This document shows, piece by piece, positions 46,014 to 53,687 of a DNA stretch of 64,000 nt; within the stretch, counting starts at the first letter, position 1; each line of letters opens with the position of its first letter. The notes below the pieces were generated by a model that had not been told where the DNA came from, searched no databases, and saw nothing but the letters and a program-made list of their open reading frames with translations. The position numbers were made by a program, and so were the translations under genes. Origin of the DNA: TMED8 sp038125725 (GTDB taxonomy: Bacteria > Pseudomonadota > Alphaproteobacteria > Rhodospirillales > Casp-alpha2); contig JAYPEK010000013.1 in assembly GCA_038125725.1 (NCBI GenBank), positions 1 to 64,000 of the forward strand. The letters are read 5' to 3'.

Positions 46014-46444
46014 CCGCGCCCGTTGCCGATGGTGAACAGCGCGATGGCGGCGATGGCCAGCGCCACGGCGGCCATGTGATAGAGGTTGAACGGCTCGCGA
46101 TAGATCATCACGCCGACGACGATGGTGGTGGTCAGGATCGACATCACCGCATAGAGCGTGTACTGCGCGGCGCCGTAGTTATTGTAGAGCAGGAAGAAGC
46201 CGATATAGGTGAGCACGAAGCCAATGCCGGCGACGACGATCATTTTCCAGTTCTGCGCCAGGTAGTCGGCGTCGCCGGCGGTGCGGGTCACCAGGGCGGC
46301 GGCGATGAACAGCACGGCGCAGACCGACACGGCGCCGGCCACGAACAGGAACGGATTGATCGGTGCCGGCGCGGCGCGCTGGCCGAAAACGAAGATGCCA
46401 TTGCCGAGCGCCGCGATGGCGGCGAACAGTAGCGGTTTCAGCAT
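46010..46444 (-). CDS. Small EamA-like membrane protein (half-size DMT transporter)
   Basis: The 144-residue protein has four to five hydrophobic helices, for example PFLFVAGAVSVCAVLFIAA, MIVVAGIGFVLTYIGFFLL and ILTTTIVVGVMIYREPFNLY, resembling a single EamA repeat of the drug/metabolite transporter superfamily. Half-size members work as dimers. The substrate is unknown. Its stop overlaps that of the DUF934 gene, tail to tail, and it is divergent from the D-tartrate-dehydratase-like gene with 86 bp between the starts, so tartrate or related export or import is possible but unproven. Confidence 0.75.
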   Translation of the reverse strand: MLKPLLFAAIAALGNGIFVFGQRAAPAPINPFLFVAGAVSVCAVLFIAAALVTRTAGDADYLAQNWKMIVVAGIGFVLTYIGFFLLYNNYGAAQYTLYAVMSILTTTIVVGVMIYREPFNLYHMAAVALAIAAIALFTIGNGRG

Positions 46445-46530
46445 GCGTCGGTCTCCGGTGCGTGAATTTCTCCCGCTGGAACCCTAGGCGGCGGCTTGAT
46501 GCGAGGCAAGGCGTGCGCTCTACTGGCGCC

Positions 46531-47706
46531 ATGAAAATCATCGAAATCCGCGAGACCACGGCGTCTCTGTCGTCGACCATGCGCAACGCCATGCTCGACT
46601 TCTCCAAGATGACGCTGAGCGTCGTCGCTGTCATTTCCGACCAGATAAAAGACGGCCGCCCCGTTGTCGGCTTCGGCTTCAATTCCAACGGCCGTTATGC
46701 ACAGGGGGGCGTGCTGCGCGAGCGCATCATTCCGCGTCTTCTGGAAGCCGATCCCGAAAGCCTGCTGGATTCAACGGGCGCCAACATCGATCCGGCCAAG
46801 GCCTTCGCCGCGATGATGAAGAACGAGAAGCCCGGCGGCCACGGCGAGCGCGCCTTCGCCGTCGGCGCGCTGGACGCCGCGATCTGGGATCTGGTGTGCA
46901 AGATCGAGGAAAAACCGCTCTACCGCGTCGTCGCCGAGCGCTGCAATGAAGGGCGCTACGACGCCCGCGTGCCGGTCTATCCGGGCGGCGGCTACTACGA
47001 TCCGGAAAAGGGTCTGGCCGGTCTCAAGGCGGAAATGCAGGGCTACAAGGATGCCGGCTACACCTTGATGAAGATGAAGGTCGGCGGCGCGCCGATCCCC
47101 GACGACATGGCCCGCATCGAGGCGGCGCTGGAGGTGACGGGGGCGGGCGAGTTCTTGGCCGTCGACGCCAACGCGGCGCTTGATCTCGAGACCGCGCTCA
47201 AATACGCCGGCGCCATGAGCGCCTATGGCCTGGCCTGGTTCGAGGAACCCATCGATCCCTTGGACTACGCTGCGCACGCCGAATTGGCGGCAGCGGCCAC
47301 CATGCCCTTGGCGACGGCGGAGAACCTGTTTTCGCTGATCGATGGGATCAACCTGATGCGTCACGGCGGGCTCCGGCGCGACAGGGACTGGCTGCAGTTC
47401 GACCCGTCGCTCTGCTATGGGCCGAGCCAGTATATCGCCATCGTCAAGGCCGGCGAGGAACTGGGCTGGAAGCCGGAGCGGCACGGCCCGCATGGCGGCC
47501 AGCAGTTGGGCCTGCACCTGGCGGCGGGGCTGCAACTGGGCGGCACCGAGACCTATCCGCTGGTGTTCCAGCCGTTCGGCGGCTTTGGCGACGATACCGT
47601 CATCGAGGACGGCCTGGTGGCACCGCCGGACGTGCCGGGCCTCGGCGTCGAGACCAAGCGCGAGCTTTTCGAGACCGTGCTGAAGCCGCTAGCGGGCCTG
47701 GAGTAG
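46531..47706 (+). CDS. tarD: D(-)-tartrate dehydratase-like enolase superfamily enzyme
   Basis: The 391-residue protein closely matches my recollection of the crystallised Bradyrhizobium D-tartrate dehydratase: MRNAMLDFSKM, GFGFNSNGRYAQGG, NEKPGGHGERAFAVG, YPGGGYYDPEKGL and DRDWLQFDPSLCYG. The catalytic set maps one residue earlier: Lys183 in KMKVGG, metal ligands Asp212, Glu238/239 region and Glu264 (ATAENLF), and His321 in GPHGG. It would dehydrate D-tartrate to oxaloacetate. The tartrate/D-malate dehydrogenase at 15979-17040 supports such a niche. The symbol is assigned by similarity only; a related acid sugar substrate is possible. Confidence 0.82.
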   Translation: MKIIEIRETTASLSSTMRNAMLDFSKMTLSVVAVISDQIKDGRPVVGFGFNSNGRYAQGGVLRERIIPRLLEADPESLLDSTGANIDPAKAFAAMMKNEKPGGHGERAFAVGALDAAIWDLVCKIEEKPLYRVVAERCNEGRYDARVPVYPGGGYYDPEKGLAGLKAEMQGYKDAGYTLMKMKVGGAPIPDDMARIEAALEVTGAGEFLAVDANAALDLETALKYAGAMSAYGLAWFEEPIDPLDYAAHAELAAAATMPLATAENLFSLIDGINLMRHGGLRRDRDWLQFDPSLCYGPSQYIAIVKAGEELGWKPERHGPHGGQQLGLHLAAGLQLGGTETYPLVFQPFGGFGDDTVIEDGLVAPPDVPGLGVETKRELFETVLKPLAGLE

Positions 47707-48810
47707 GCCGAGCACGTCTTCCGCGATCGCCAGCGACGAGGTCAGGCCCGGGCTTTCGATGCCGAACAGGTTGACCAGGCCGGGAACGCCGTTCTCGTTC
47801 GGGCCCTGGATCAGGAAATCGTCGATGTATTTGCCGACCTCGGGGCCGTTCAGCTTGGGGCGGATGCCGACGTAGCCGGGTGACAGCGCGCCGTCCGGCA
47901 GACCGGGCCAGAAGCGGCGGATGGATTCGTAGAAGCCGTCGATGCGGCTTTCGTCGACGACATAGTCGGGGTTCTCTATCCACTGCGCGTCGGGGCCGAA
48001 CTTGGTCTGGCCGCCGAGATCCAGCGTCGAGTGAATACCAAGCCCGCCGACGAAGGGCACCGGATAGATCAGGTGCGAGAAGGGGCTTTTTCCGGACAGG
48101 ATGAAATAGTTGCCCTTGGCCTTCAGCTTCGGCTCTTCCGGCACATGCTCGGCCGCCAGCCCTTCCAGGTTGGCCGCCAGCCGCATAGCGCCGTGACCGG
48201 CGGAGTTGATCAACTCGCTGCAGGCCAGTTGCATCGGGTGCTCGCCGCCGACGTCGAGAATGAAGCCTTCGTCGGTGACGCGGCCGCGCTCCACCGGGCT
48301 CGAAAGCGCCAGCATGGCGCCATGGCTCTCGGCGTCGCCCTGGTAGGAGAGCATCAGCCCATGCGTGTCCACCAGGCCGGTGGAAGGCGAGAACAGCGCC
48401 TTCACCGCGCGGACGTTGGGTTCCATCGCCTTGAGTTCGGCGCCCTCCACGAAGCGCAGATCGTCGACGCCGTTGACGATGCCGCGCTGGCGGATGTTCT
48501 CCAGCGTCTCCACCTCTTCCTCGGCGGTGGCGACGATCAGCTTGCCGAGGCGGGAATGGCCGACGCCGTGGCTTTCGCAGTAGTCGTACATCATCCACTT
48601 GCCCTTGACGCAAAGCCGCGCCTTATGGCTGTCCTTTTCGTAGTACATGCCGCCATGGATGACTTCCGAGTTGCGGGCACTGGTCTGAGTGCCGATGGCG
48701 TCCTCGCTTTCCAGCACGATCACCTCGCGGCCGCTCATGGCGAGCGCGCGGGCGATGGCGAGGCCGACCACGCCGGCGCCGACGACGACTGTTTGTACCT
48801 GTTCGACCAT
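47689..48810 (-). CDS. L-2-hydroxyglutarate oxidase-like FAD oxidoreductase (DAO family)
   Basis: The 373-residue DAO-fold flavoprotein starts with VVVGAGVVGLAIARALA, followed by SARNSEVIHGGMYYEKDS, a mark of the L-2-hydroxyglutarate oxidase/dehydrogenase group, and ends with LFGIESPGLTSSLAIAEDV. It oxidises a 2-hydroxy acid, amino acid or amine using FAD. It is encoded 31 bp after a UTRA-type GntR regulator and transcribed away from the decarboxylase genes, so control by that regulator is likely. The length is slightly below that of typical L-2-hydroxyglutarate oxidases, and another 2-hydroxy acid substrate fits as well. Confidence 0.86.
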   Translation of the reverse strand: MVEQVQTVVVGAGVVGLAIARALAMSGREVIVLESEDAIGTQTSARNSEVIHGGMYYEKDSHKARLCVKGKWMMYDYCESHGVGHSRLGKLIVATAEEEVETLENIRQRGIVNGVDDLRFVEGAELKAMEPNVRAVKALFSPSTGLVDTHGLMLSYQGDAESHGAMLALSSPVERGRVTDEGFILDVGGEHPMQLACSELINSAGHGAMRLAANLEGLAAEHVPEEPKLKAKGNYFILSGKSPFSHLIYPVPFVGGLGIHSTLDLGGQTKFGPDAQWIENPDYVVDESRIDGFYESIRRFWPGLPDGALSPGYVGIRPKLNGPEVGKYIDDFLIQGPNENGVPGLVNLFGIESPGLTSSLAIAEDVLGLLQAR

Positions 48811-48841
48811 GTCTTCGATCCGTCTCCTGGGGGCTGTTCGG

Positions 48842-49573
48842 TTAAACGTTTTCGTTCAGATAGCTGTGATGGCGGCTGTCGCAGCGGCTGACGCGCCATT
48901 CGACGGGCTCGCCATCAAGGGTCTCGGCGATGCGGTCGATCTCCAATAAGGGCGTGCCGGCCTCGATGCCGAGCAGCTTGGCATCGGTGCGCGTTGCGGC
49001 GACGGCCTTGAGGCTCTCAACCGCTCGGTGAATGGTGACGCCGTGGCTGACCTCGTAGAGCTGATAGAGCTCGTTCGGGATGTCGCCATCCGCGCCGAAG
49101 CCCTCGAAGCGCTTGGCCGGCAGCACGATGGTCTCGGCGATGGCGGCGCGGCCGTCCAGGAATCGCACCCGCTTGAGCACGAAGACCGCATCGCCCCCAC
49201 TAAGACCCAGGCGCTGGACTTCCTTCTTCGTCGCCCGCCGCCGGGTGTTGGAGATCACGTCGCTTCGGGGCGGCAGCCGTTTGATGCCGTCGGCGCCGGC
49301 CAGGTGGAAGAAGTGATAGAGCTCGCGCTCGGCATTGTGGGTGGAAACGAAGGTGCCGCGGCCCTGGTGGCGGACCAGCAGGTTGGCGCTGCAGAGCTCG
49401 TCCAGCGCCTTCCTCACCGTCCCTTGCGAAACATTCACCTGGCGCGCCAGTTCGGTCTCGGCCGGCAGCCGGTCGCCCGGCGTCCATTCGCCCGACACCA
49501 CGCGCGCCACGATCAGGTCCCTGACCTGTTCGTAGAGCGGTCCGTTGCCCGGTTGCGCGTGGAAGTCCGTCAT
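48842..49573 (-). CDS. GntR family transcriptional regulator, HutC/UTRA subfamily
   Basis: The 243-residue regulator has an N-terminal winged helix (about 10-76: GDRLPAETELARQVNVSQGTVRKALDEL) and a C-terminal UTRA ligand-binding domain (about 95-240). UTRA regulators respond to histidine intermediates, sugars or phosphonates (HutC, NagR, PhnF). It is divergent from the two decarboxylase subunit genes and followed by the hydroxyacid-oxidase-like gene. An inverted repeat at 49594-49608, 21 bp upstream of its start, is the probable operator for both directions. Confidence 0.92.
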   Translation of the reverse strand: MTDFHAQPGNGPLYEQVRDLIVARVVSGEWTPGDRLPAETELARQVNVSQGTVRKALDELCSANLLVRHQGRGTFVSTHNAERELYHFFHLAGADGIKRLPPRSDVISNTRRRATKKEVQRLGLSGGDAVFVLKRVRFLDGRAAIAETIVLPAKRFEGFGADGDIPNELYQLYEVSHGVTIHRAVESLKAVAATRTDAKLLGIEAGTPLLEIDRIAETLDGEPVEWRVSRCDSRHHSYLNENV

Positions 49574-49593
49574 GCCGCATTCCCAAAATTCTT

Positions 49594-49608
49594 ATATAAG
49601 AGTTATAT
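49594..49608. promoter_or_regulatory. Inverted repeat ATATAA-GAG-TTATAT, candidate GntR/UTRA operator
   Basis: A perfect 6-bp inverted repeat around a 3-base centre lies between the regulator start (49573) and the decarboxylase alpha subunit start (49687). Outer AATTC and GAATT flanks extend it with a two-base bulge on the left. The spacing and AT-rich core resemble sites of HutC-type regulators. The assignment rests on position only. Confidence 0.42.
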
Positions 49609-49686
49609 GAATTGGTTGACTCGCGCAAGGGAATCCATCACCTTTCCCTGGCCGACACCGCAACCGATTTTCATTTGGGGAGAGAC

Positions 49687-50193
49687 ATGGCAGGCGACAT
49701 CAACAAGCGCATCGTCGACGACCTCGTTGCCAACGGCATCGAGTTTGTCACCACGGTGCCCTGCAAGCAGCTCGGCGGCGTCATCGCCGAGCTGGAAACC
49801 CGCAACGACATCCTGCACGTTCCGTGCAACAAGGAAGACGAGGGCATAGGCCTTTGCGCCGGCGCCTTCATGGGCGGCAAGAAGCCCTGCATCATCATGC
49901 AGAACACGGCGCTTGGCGTCACCTTCAACACGCTGGCGACGCTGATCCAGTTCTACCAGATCCCGCTGCCGATGCTGATCAGCTTCCGCGGCGAGTTGGG
50001 CGAGCGCATCGCCTGCCAGGTGGAGATGGCGATCCACACCAAGCCGCTTCTGGCCGAATTGAACATCCCGACCTATCACTTCCACCACCCCGACCAGGTG
50101 GAAGAGTTCGGCGACATCCTGGCCTATACCCAGATGTGCGCGAAACCGACGGCGATCCTCACCGACGCCATGTTCTGGAGCCGTGCCCAATGA
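49687..50193 (+). CDS. Sulfopyruvate/phosphonopyruvate decarboxylase alpha subunit-like (ComD)
   Basis: The 168-residue protein is the pyrimidine-binding half of a split TPP decarboxylase of the ComD/phosphonopyruvate decarboxylase type. HVPCNKEDEGIGLCAGAFMGG carries the glutamate that activates TPP (cited in part: NKEDEGIGLCAGAF), and IIMQNTALGVTFNTLATL matches the N-terminal half of phosphonopyruvate decarboxylase. The reaction would convert sulfopyruvate or phosphonopyruvate to the C2 aldehyde and CO2. The ATG at 49687 follows GGGGAGAG. It overlaps the beta subunit gene by 4 bp. No phosphoenolpyruvate mutase or sulfolactate dehydrogenase gene was seen nearby, so the substrate is open. Confidence 0.85.
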   Translation: MAGDINKRIVDDLVANGIEFVTTVPCKQLGGVIAELETRNDILHVPCNKEDEGIGLCAGAFMGGKKPCIIMQNTALGVTFNTLATLIQFYQIPLPMLISFRGELGERIACQVEMAIHTKPLLAELNIPTYHFHHPDQVEEFGDILAYTQMCAKPTAILTDAMFWSRAQ

Positions 50194-50756
50194 TCCGCAG
50201 CGAAGTCATCAAATCCATCATTCCGGTGATCACCGACGAACTGGTGGTCTGCAACATCGGCCTGCCGTCGCAGGAACTGTTCATGTTCGACGACCAGCCG
50301 ACCAACTTCTACATGCTCGGCACCATGGGGCTCTGCTCGTCGATCGGTCTTGGCCTCGCGCTGTCGCAGCCTTCCAAGGTGATCGCCATCGACGGCGACG
50401 GCTCGATCCTCACCAACCTGGGGACCTTGCCGACCATCGCCAACAACGTTGCCGACAACTTCGTTTTGCTGATCATCGATAACGGCAGCTACGGCTCCAC
50501 CGGCGACCAGCCGACCTACGCCGGCAAGAAGACGTCATTGGCGGAAGTTTCCAAGGCCTGCGGCTGCGAGAACGTCGTCGAGTGCCAGGCGGAGGAGACC
50601 GCCGACGTGCTCAAGGATGCGCTGGCGTCGAACAAGATGACGATCATCGTCTGCAAGTGTCAGTCCGGGAACATTCCGGTCGGCGTCATCGACATCGCGC
50701 CGGTTTCGATCCGCGACCGCTTCATGGCCGAGGTCAAGCGCCGCGCCGGCGCCTGA
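50190..50756 (+). CDS. Sulfopyruvate/phosphonopyruvate decarboxylase beta subunit-like (ComE)
   Basis: The 188-residue diphosphate-binding half has the TPP motif starting GDGS at 69-72 and its closing asparagine in IIDNGSYG (Asn98). MLGTMGLCSSIGLGLALS precedes it, as in ComE and the C-terminal half of phosphonopyruvate decarboxylase. It forms the active site together with the alpha subunit encoded upstream (ATGA overlap). A strong terminator 25 bp downstream ends this two-gene unit, so the pair is expressed on its own under the GntR-flanked promoter. Confidence 0.87.
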   Translation: MIRSEVIKSIIPVITDELVVCNIGLPSQELFMFDDQPTNFYMLGTMGLCSSIGLGLALSQPSKVIAIDGDGSILTNLGTLPTIANNVADNFVLLIIDNGSYGSTGDQPTYAGKKTSLAEVSKACGCENVVECQAEETADVLKDALASNKMTIIVCKCQSGNIPVGVIDIAPVSIRDRFMAEVKRRAGA

Positions 50757-50781
50757 TTTCTCCAGGCTTTGCTTTCCGAAG

Positions 50782-50816
50782 AAGGCCGTTCCGGGCTATC
50801 CTGGAACGGCCTTTTT
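50782..50816 (+). terminator. Rho-independent terminator after the decarboxylase genes
   Basis: Eleven-base perfect arms AAGGCCGTTCC (50782-50792) and GGAACGGCCTT (50803-50813) enclose a ten-base loop, followed by a T run. This is the only clear intrinsic terminator found in the window. Because the arms end in TT after AA, it may work on both strands. Confidence 0.87.
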
Positions 50817-50836
50817 CATTTGACCCGGGAGCGGCC

Positions 50837-51214
50837 ATGCCTGTCCGAATTCTCTTCGCCCTGACCCTGCTTGCCGGCGTGATGGGTGTCGGCGCGCCGG
50901 CGTTCGCCGACGGCAAATACCAGTTCATGAAGGCGACGGAGAGCCGGGTCTGGCGGCTGAATACCGAGACCGGTGAGATCACCGTCTGCTCGCTGGCCGG
51001 AGAGAACCTGGTTTGCACCACCAGTTCCAAGGCCGCGACGCCGGACGCCAAGACCTACGCAGAAATGCAAAAGGACAAGGCCGATGCCGAGCGCGAATGG
51101 GCGGCCGAGCGCAAGAAGCGCGAGGACACCCAGATGAAGATCATCGACCGGTTCCTGGCGTTCTTCCGCGAGCTCCTGACGCTGAGCCGAGAACAGGAAG
51201 GCTCTGGCTCTTAG
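50837..51214 (+). CDS. Secreted or periplasmic protein of unknown function
   Basis: I do not recognise this 125-residue protein. It has a signal peptide (ILFALTLLAGVMGVGAPAFA), then a short domain with two cysteines in ITVCSLAGENLVC, which may form a disulfide and look like a WRLNTETGEITVC sensor-like repeat, and a charged helical C-terminal part (KDKADAEREWAAERKKRE) predicted to be coiled coil. ATG 50837 follows GGGAG. It precedes a membrane protein gene by 13 bp and may be cotranscribed with it. No pathway link to the decarboxylase genes is visible, since a terminator separates them. Confidence 0.72.
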   Translation: MPVRILFALTLLAGVMGVGAPAFADGKYQFMKATESRVWRLNTETGEITVCSLAGENLVCTTSSKAATPDAKTYAEMQKDKADAEREWAAERKKREDTQMKIIDRFLAFFRELLTLSREQEGSGS

Positions 51215-51227
51215 GAGCACCGCGCGC

Positions 51228-52265
51228 ATGAAGTTCGACGACAGCGATCTCGATTGGGCCGCCCGCGAGGGTCTGATCGACCGGCAAACCGCCGACAGGC
51301 TGTCGCAAGCCTTCGCCAACCGCCGCACCGACCGGCCGCGCTTCGATGCCCAGCACGTTGCCTATTATGCCGGCGCGCTGCTGGTCATCGGCGCCATGGG
51401 CTGGTTCATGGGGGTTGCCTGGGAGGACCTGGGCGGCGCCGGCATCTTCTTCATTTCCGTGATCTACATGCTCGGCTTCGCCGCCGTCGGCTGGCGCTTC
51501 TGGAACCGGCCGGCCGGTCGGGTGATGGGCGGCTTGCTGGTCACCATTGCGGTTGCCATCACGCCGCTCGCCACCTACGGGCTGCAGCGCTGGACCGGAT
51601 TTTGGCATGGCGACGATCCCGGCCAATACACCGAATTCCATCATTGGATCAGGAGCGGCTGGCTGGCCATGGAACTGACGACCATCGCCGCCGGCCTGAT
51701 CGCGCTCAGGTTCGTGCGGTTTCCCTTCGTCACCGCGCCCGTCGCCTTCGCGCTCTGGTACATGGGCATGGACCTGACGCCGATCATCGCCGGCTCGGAA
51801 GATTTCGATTGGGAACTGCGCAAACAGGTGTCGCTGTGGTTCGGGCTGGCGATGATCGCGGCCACCTACGCCGTCGACCGGCGCACCCGCGAGGACTTCG
51901 GTTTCTGGGGCTATCTGTTCGGGTTGATCGCGTTCTGGGGCGGGCTGACGCTGATGGATTCCGATTCCGAACTGGCCAAGTTCGGCTATTGCCTGATCAA
52001 CTTAGGGCTCATCTTCGCGTCGCTGTTCTTGCGCCGCCGCGCCTTCCTGGTGTTCGGCGCGCTCGGTGTGTTCGGCTACCTGATGCATCTGGCGGTCGAG
52101 ATATTCGAGGATTCGGTGCTGTTTCCCTTCGCGTTGACCGGGCTCGGCATTGCCGTCATTTGGCTCGGCGCGGTGATCCGCCGTCGCGGCGCCGAATGGG
52201 AACGCGCCGTCATTGCCGCGCTGCCGCCGGCGCTGCTGCGCTTGCGCCCGCAAGCGCGCGGCTGA
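51228..52265 (+). CDS. Polytopic membrane protein resembling DUF2157
   Basis: The 345-residue protein opens with a soluble helical piece (DLDWAAREGLIDRQTADRLS) that resembles the start of DUF2157 proteins, followed by about eight to nine transmembrane helices, for example YYAGALLVIGAMGWFMGVAW and LMLGFAAVGW-like VIYMLGFAAVGWRFW. No transport or catalytic motif is visible. The start at 51228 has TTAGGAG upstream. Its stop codon abuts the convergent Fe-ADH stop directly, without any gap. Confidence 0.76.
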   Translation: MKFDDSDLDWAAREGLIDRQTADRLSQAFANRRTDRPRFDAQHVAYYAGALLVIGAMGWFMGVAWEDLGGAGIFFISVIYMLGFAAVGWRFWNRPAGRVMGGLLVTIAVAITPLATYGLQRWTGFWHGDDPGQYTEFHHWIRSGWLAMELTTIAAGLIALRFVRFPFVTAPVAFALWYMGMDLTPIIAGSEDFDWELRKQVSLWFGLAMIAATYAVDRRTREDFGFWGYLFGLIAFWGGLTLMDSDSELAKFGYCLINLGLIFASLFLRRRAFLVFGALGVFGYLMHLAVEIFEDSVLFPFALTGLGIAVIWLGAVIRRRGAEWERAVIAALPPALLRLRPQARG

Positions 52266-53573
52266 TCACCAGTAGCTGAGCGAGTCCCGGAACATTTCCC
52301 GGATCATCGCCTTGTCGACAGCCATCGGCGCCATTTTCACCAACCGCTGCTGGGCGTGGGTGCGCTCGGTCAGCGCGTCCAGGTCGTCCTCCGAATAGCC
52401 GACGCCGCCGTTGCCGTTGGGCATGCCGGTTTCGCGCATCAGTTCGGCGACGCGTGACGCCAGGATTTCGCCGGCATCGCCGGGCGCTGCGCCGGAAACG
52501 TCGGCGCCCATCGCCTCGGCGGCCGCCAGGTGGCGGTCCGGGCAGGCGGCGGCTGTCTTGCGGAACACCGCCGGTGCGTTGACGATGACGGAAATGCCGT
52601 GCGGCACCATCGGGTGGTTGGATTTCCAGCCCTTGGGTTCGTAGTCGCGCACCAGGCCCGCCACCGCATAGGACATGGCATGCGGCATGTGGCAGCCGGC
52701 GTTGCCGAAGCCGATGCCGGCGAGCATGCCGGAAAAGGCCAGGGCCTCGTAGGTGTCCGCCGTCGGCGCCTTGACCGCCTGCACCAGGTTGGCGCCGATC
52801 AGGCGGATGGCTTCCAGGCAGTTCAGATCGCTCATCGGGTTGGCGCCCTGCGACACCGGGCGCTTGGTCGGGTCGGGCGCCGGCTCACGCTGGGTGTAGG
52901 GAAGGGCGGTGTAGCTTTCGATGGCGTGGGAGAAGACATCGAAGGCGTTGGCGGCGACAATCTCGGAGGGCAGCGTCTCCAGCGTGCTCGGATCGATGAT
53001 GCCGAGATCCGGCTTCAGCACCGGATTGGCGATGCCGGTCTTGGCCTCCATTTCCAGCAGATCGAAGATCGCCATGGCGGTGCATTCGCTGGCCGTGCCG
53101 AACGTGGTCGGGCAGGCGATATGCGGCTTGATCGGGCCGGGCGCGGCGGCGGCCGAACCGATCGGCGCGTTGACGTAGGCCAGGAAGTCGTCGACCGGAT
53201 AGGTCGCGTAGAGATTGGCAGCCTTGCAGGTATCCATGGCCGAGCCGCCGCCGACGGAGACGAAGCCGTCGAAATTGCCCTCGGCGGCAAAGCGCGTCGC
53301 GGCCTTGAACGAACGGTCGGTAGGCTCGACCTCGACCTCGTCGAAGACGACGGCATCGATGCCGGCCTTGGCCAGCGCTTCCTTGGCGACGGCGACGGGC
53401 GCCAGTTTCGCCACCTGCGCGTCGGTGAACAACGCGACGCGGCTCATGCCCAGCGCCTTGGCGTCGTAACCCAGCTCAGTTAGCGCGCCGCGGCCGAACT
53501 TGATCCTCGGCGGTGACACGGTGAAGGCGGTATCGCCGCCTGCCGTCGGTTCGAAATAACTGTCGAGGGCCAT
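52266..53573 (-). CDS. Iron-containing alcohol dehydrogenase, hydroxyacid-oxoacid transhydrogenase-like
   Basis: The 435-residue group III Fe-ADH resembles the ADHFE1/hydroxyacid-oxoacid transhydrogenase branch: VSPPRIKFGRGALTELG at the start, VSVGGGSAMDTCKAANL for NAD binding, the iron site in NAFDVFSHAIESY, KRPVSQGANPMSD, and HPMVPHGISVIVNAPAVF. HOT transfers hydride from gamma-hydroxybutyrate to 2-oxoglutarate, giving D-2-hydroxyglutarate. Related Fe-ADHs reduce sulfo- or phosphonoacetaldehyde, so both readings fit the neighbouring decarboxylase. It is divergent from the MetE-like gene with 114 bp between the starts. Confidence 0.87.
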   Translation of the reverse strand: MALDSYFEPTAGGDTAFTVSPPRIKFGRGALTELGYDAKALGMSRVALFTDAQVAKLAPVAVAKEALAKAGIDAVVFDEVEVEPTDRSFKAATRFAAEGNFDGFVSVGGGSAMDTCKAANLYATYPVDDFLAYVNAPIGSAAAAPGPIKPHIACPTTFGTASECTAMAIFDLLEMEAKTGIANPVLKPDLGIIDPSTLETLPSEIVAANAFDVFSHAIESYTALPYTQREPAPDPTKRPVSQGANPMSDLNCLEAIRLIGANLVQAVKAPTADTYEALAFSGMLAGIGFGNAGCHMPHAMSYAVAGLVRDYEPKGWKSNHPMVPHGISVIVNAPAVFRKTAAACPDRHLAAAEAMGADVSGAAPGDAGEILASRVAELMRETGMPNGNGGVGYSEDDLDALTERTHAQQRLVKMAPMAVDKAMIREMFRDSLSYW

Positions 53574-53687
53574 GGCCTCACTCCCCGGTTTGATTGCTTT
53601 TCCATATTGTGCGGTGCGGCAAGGCGGCGATCAAGCGCCCCATGGACGCCGATGGACGCCAGGCGGCGTCGTCGGTACCATGAACGG

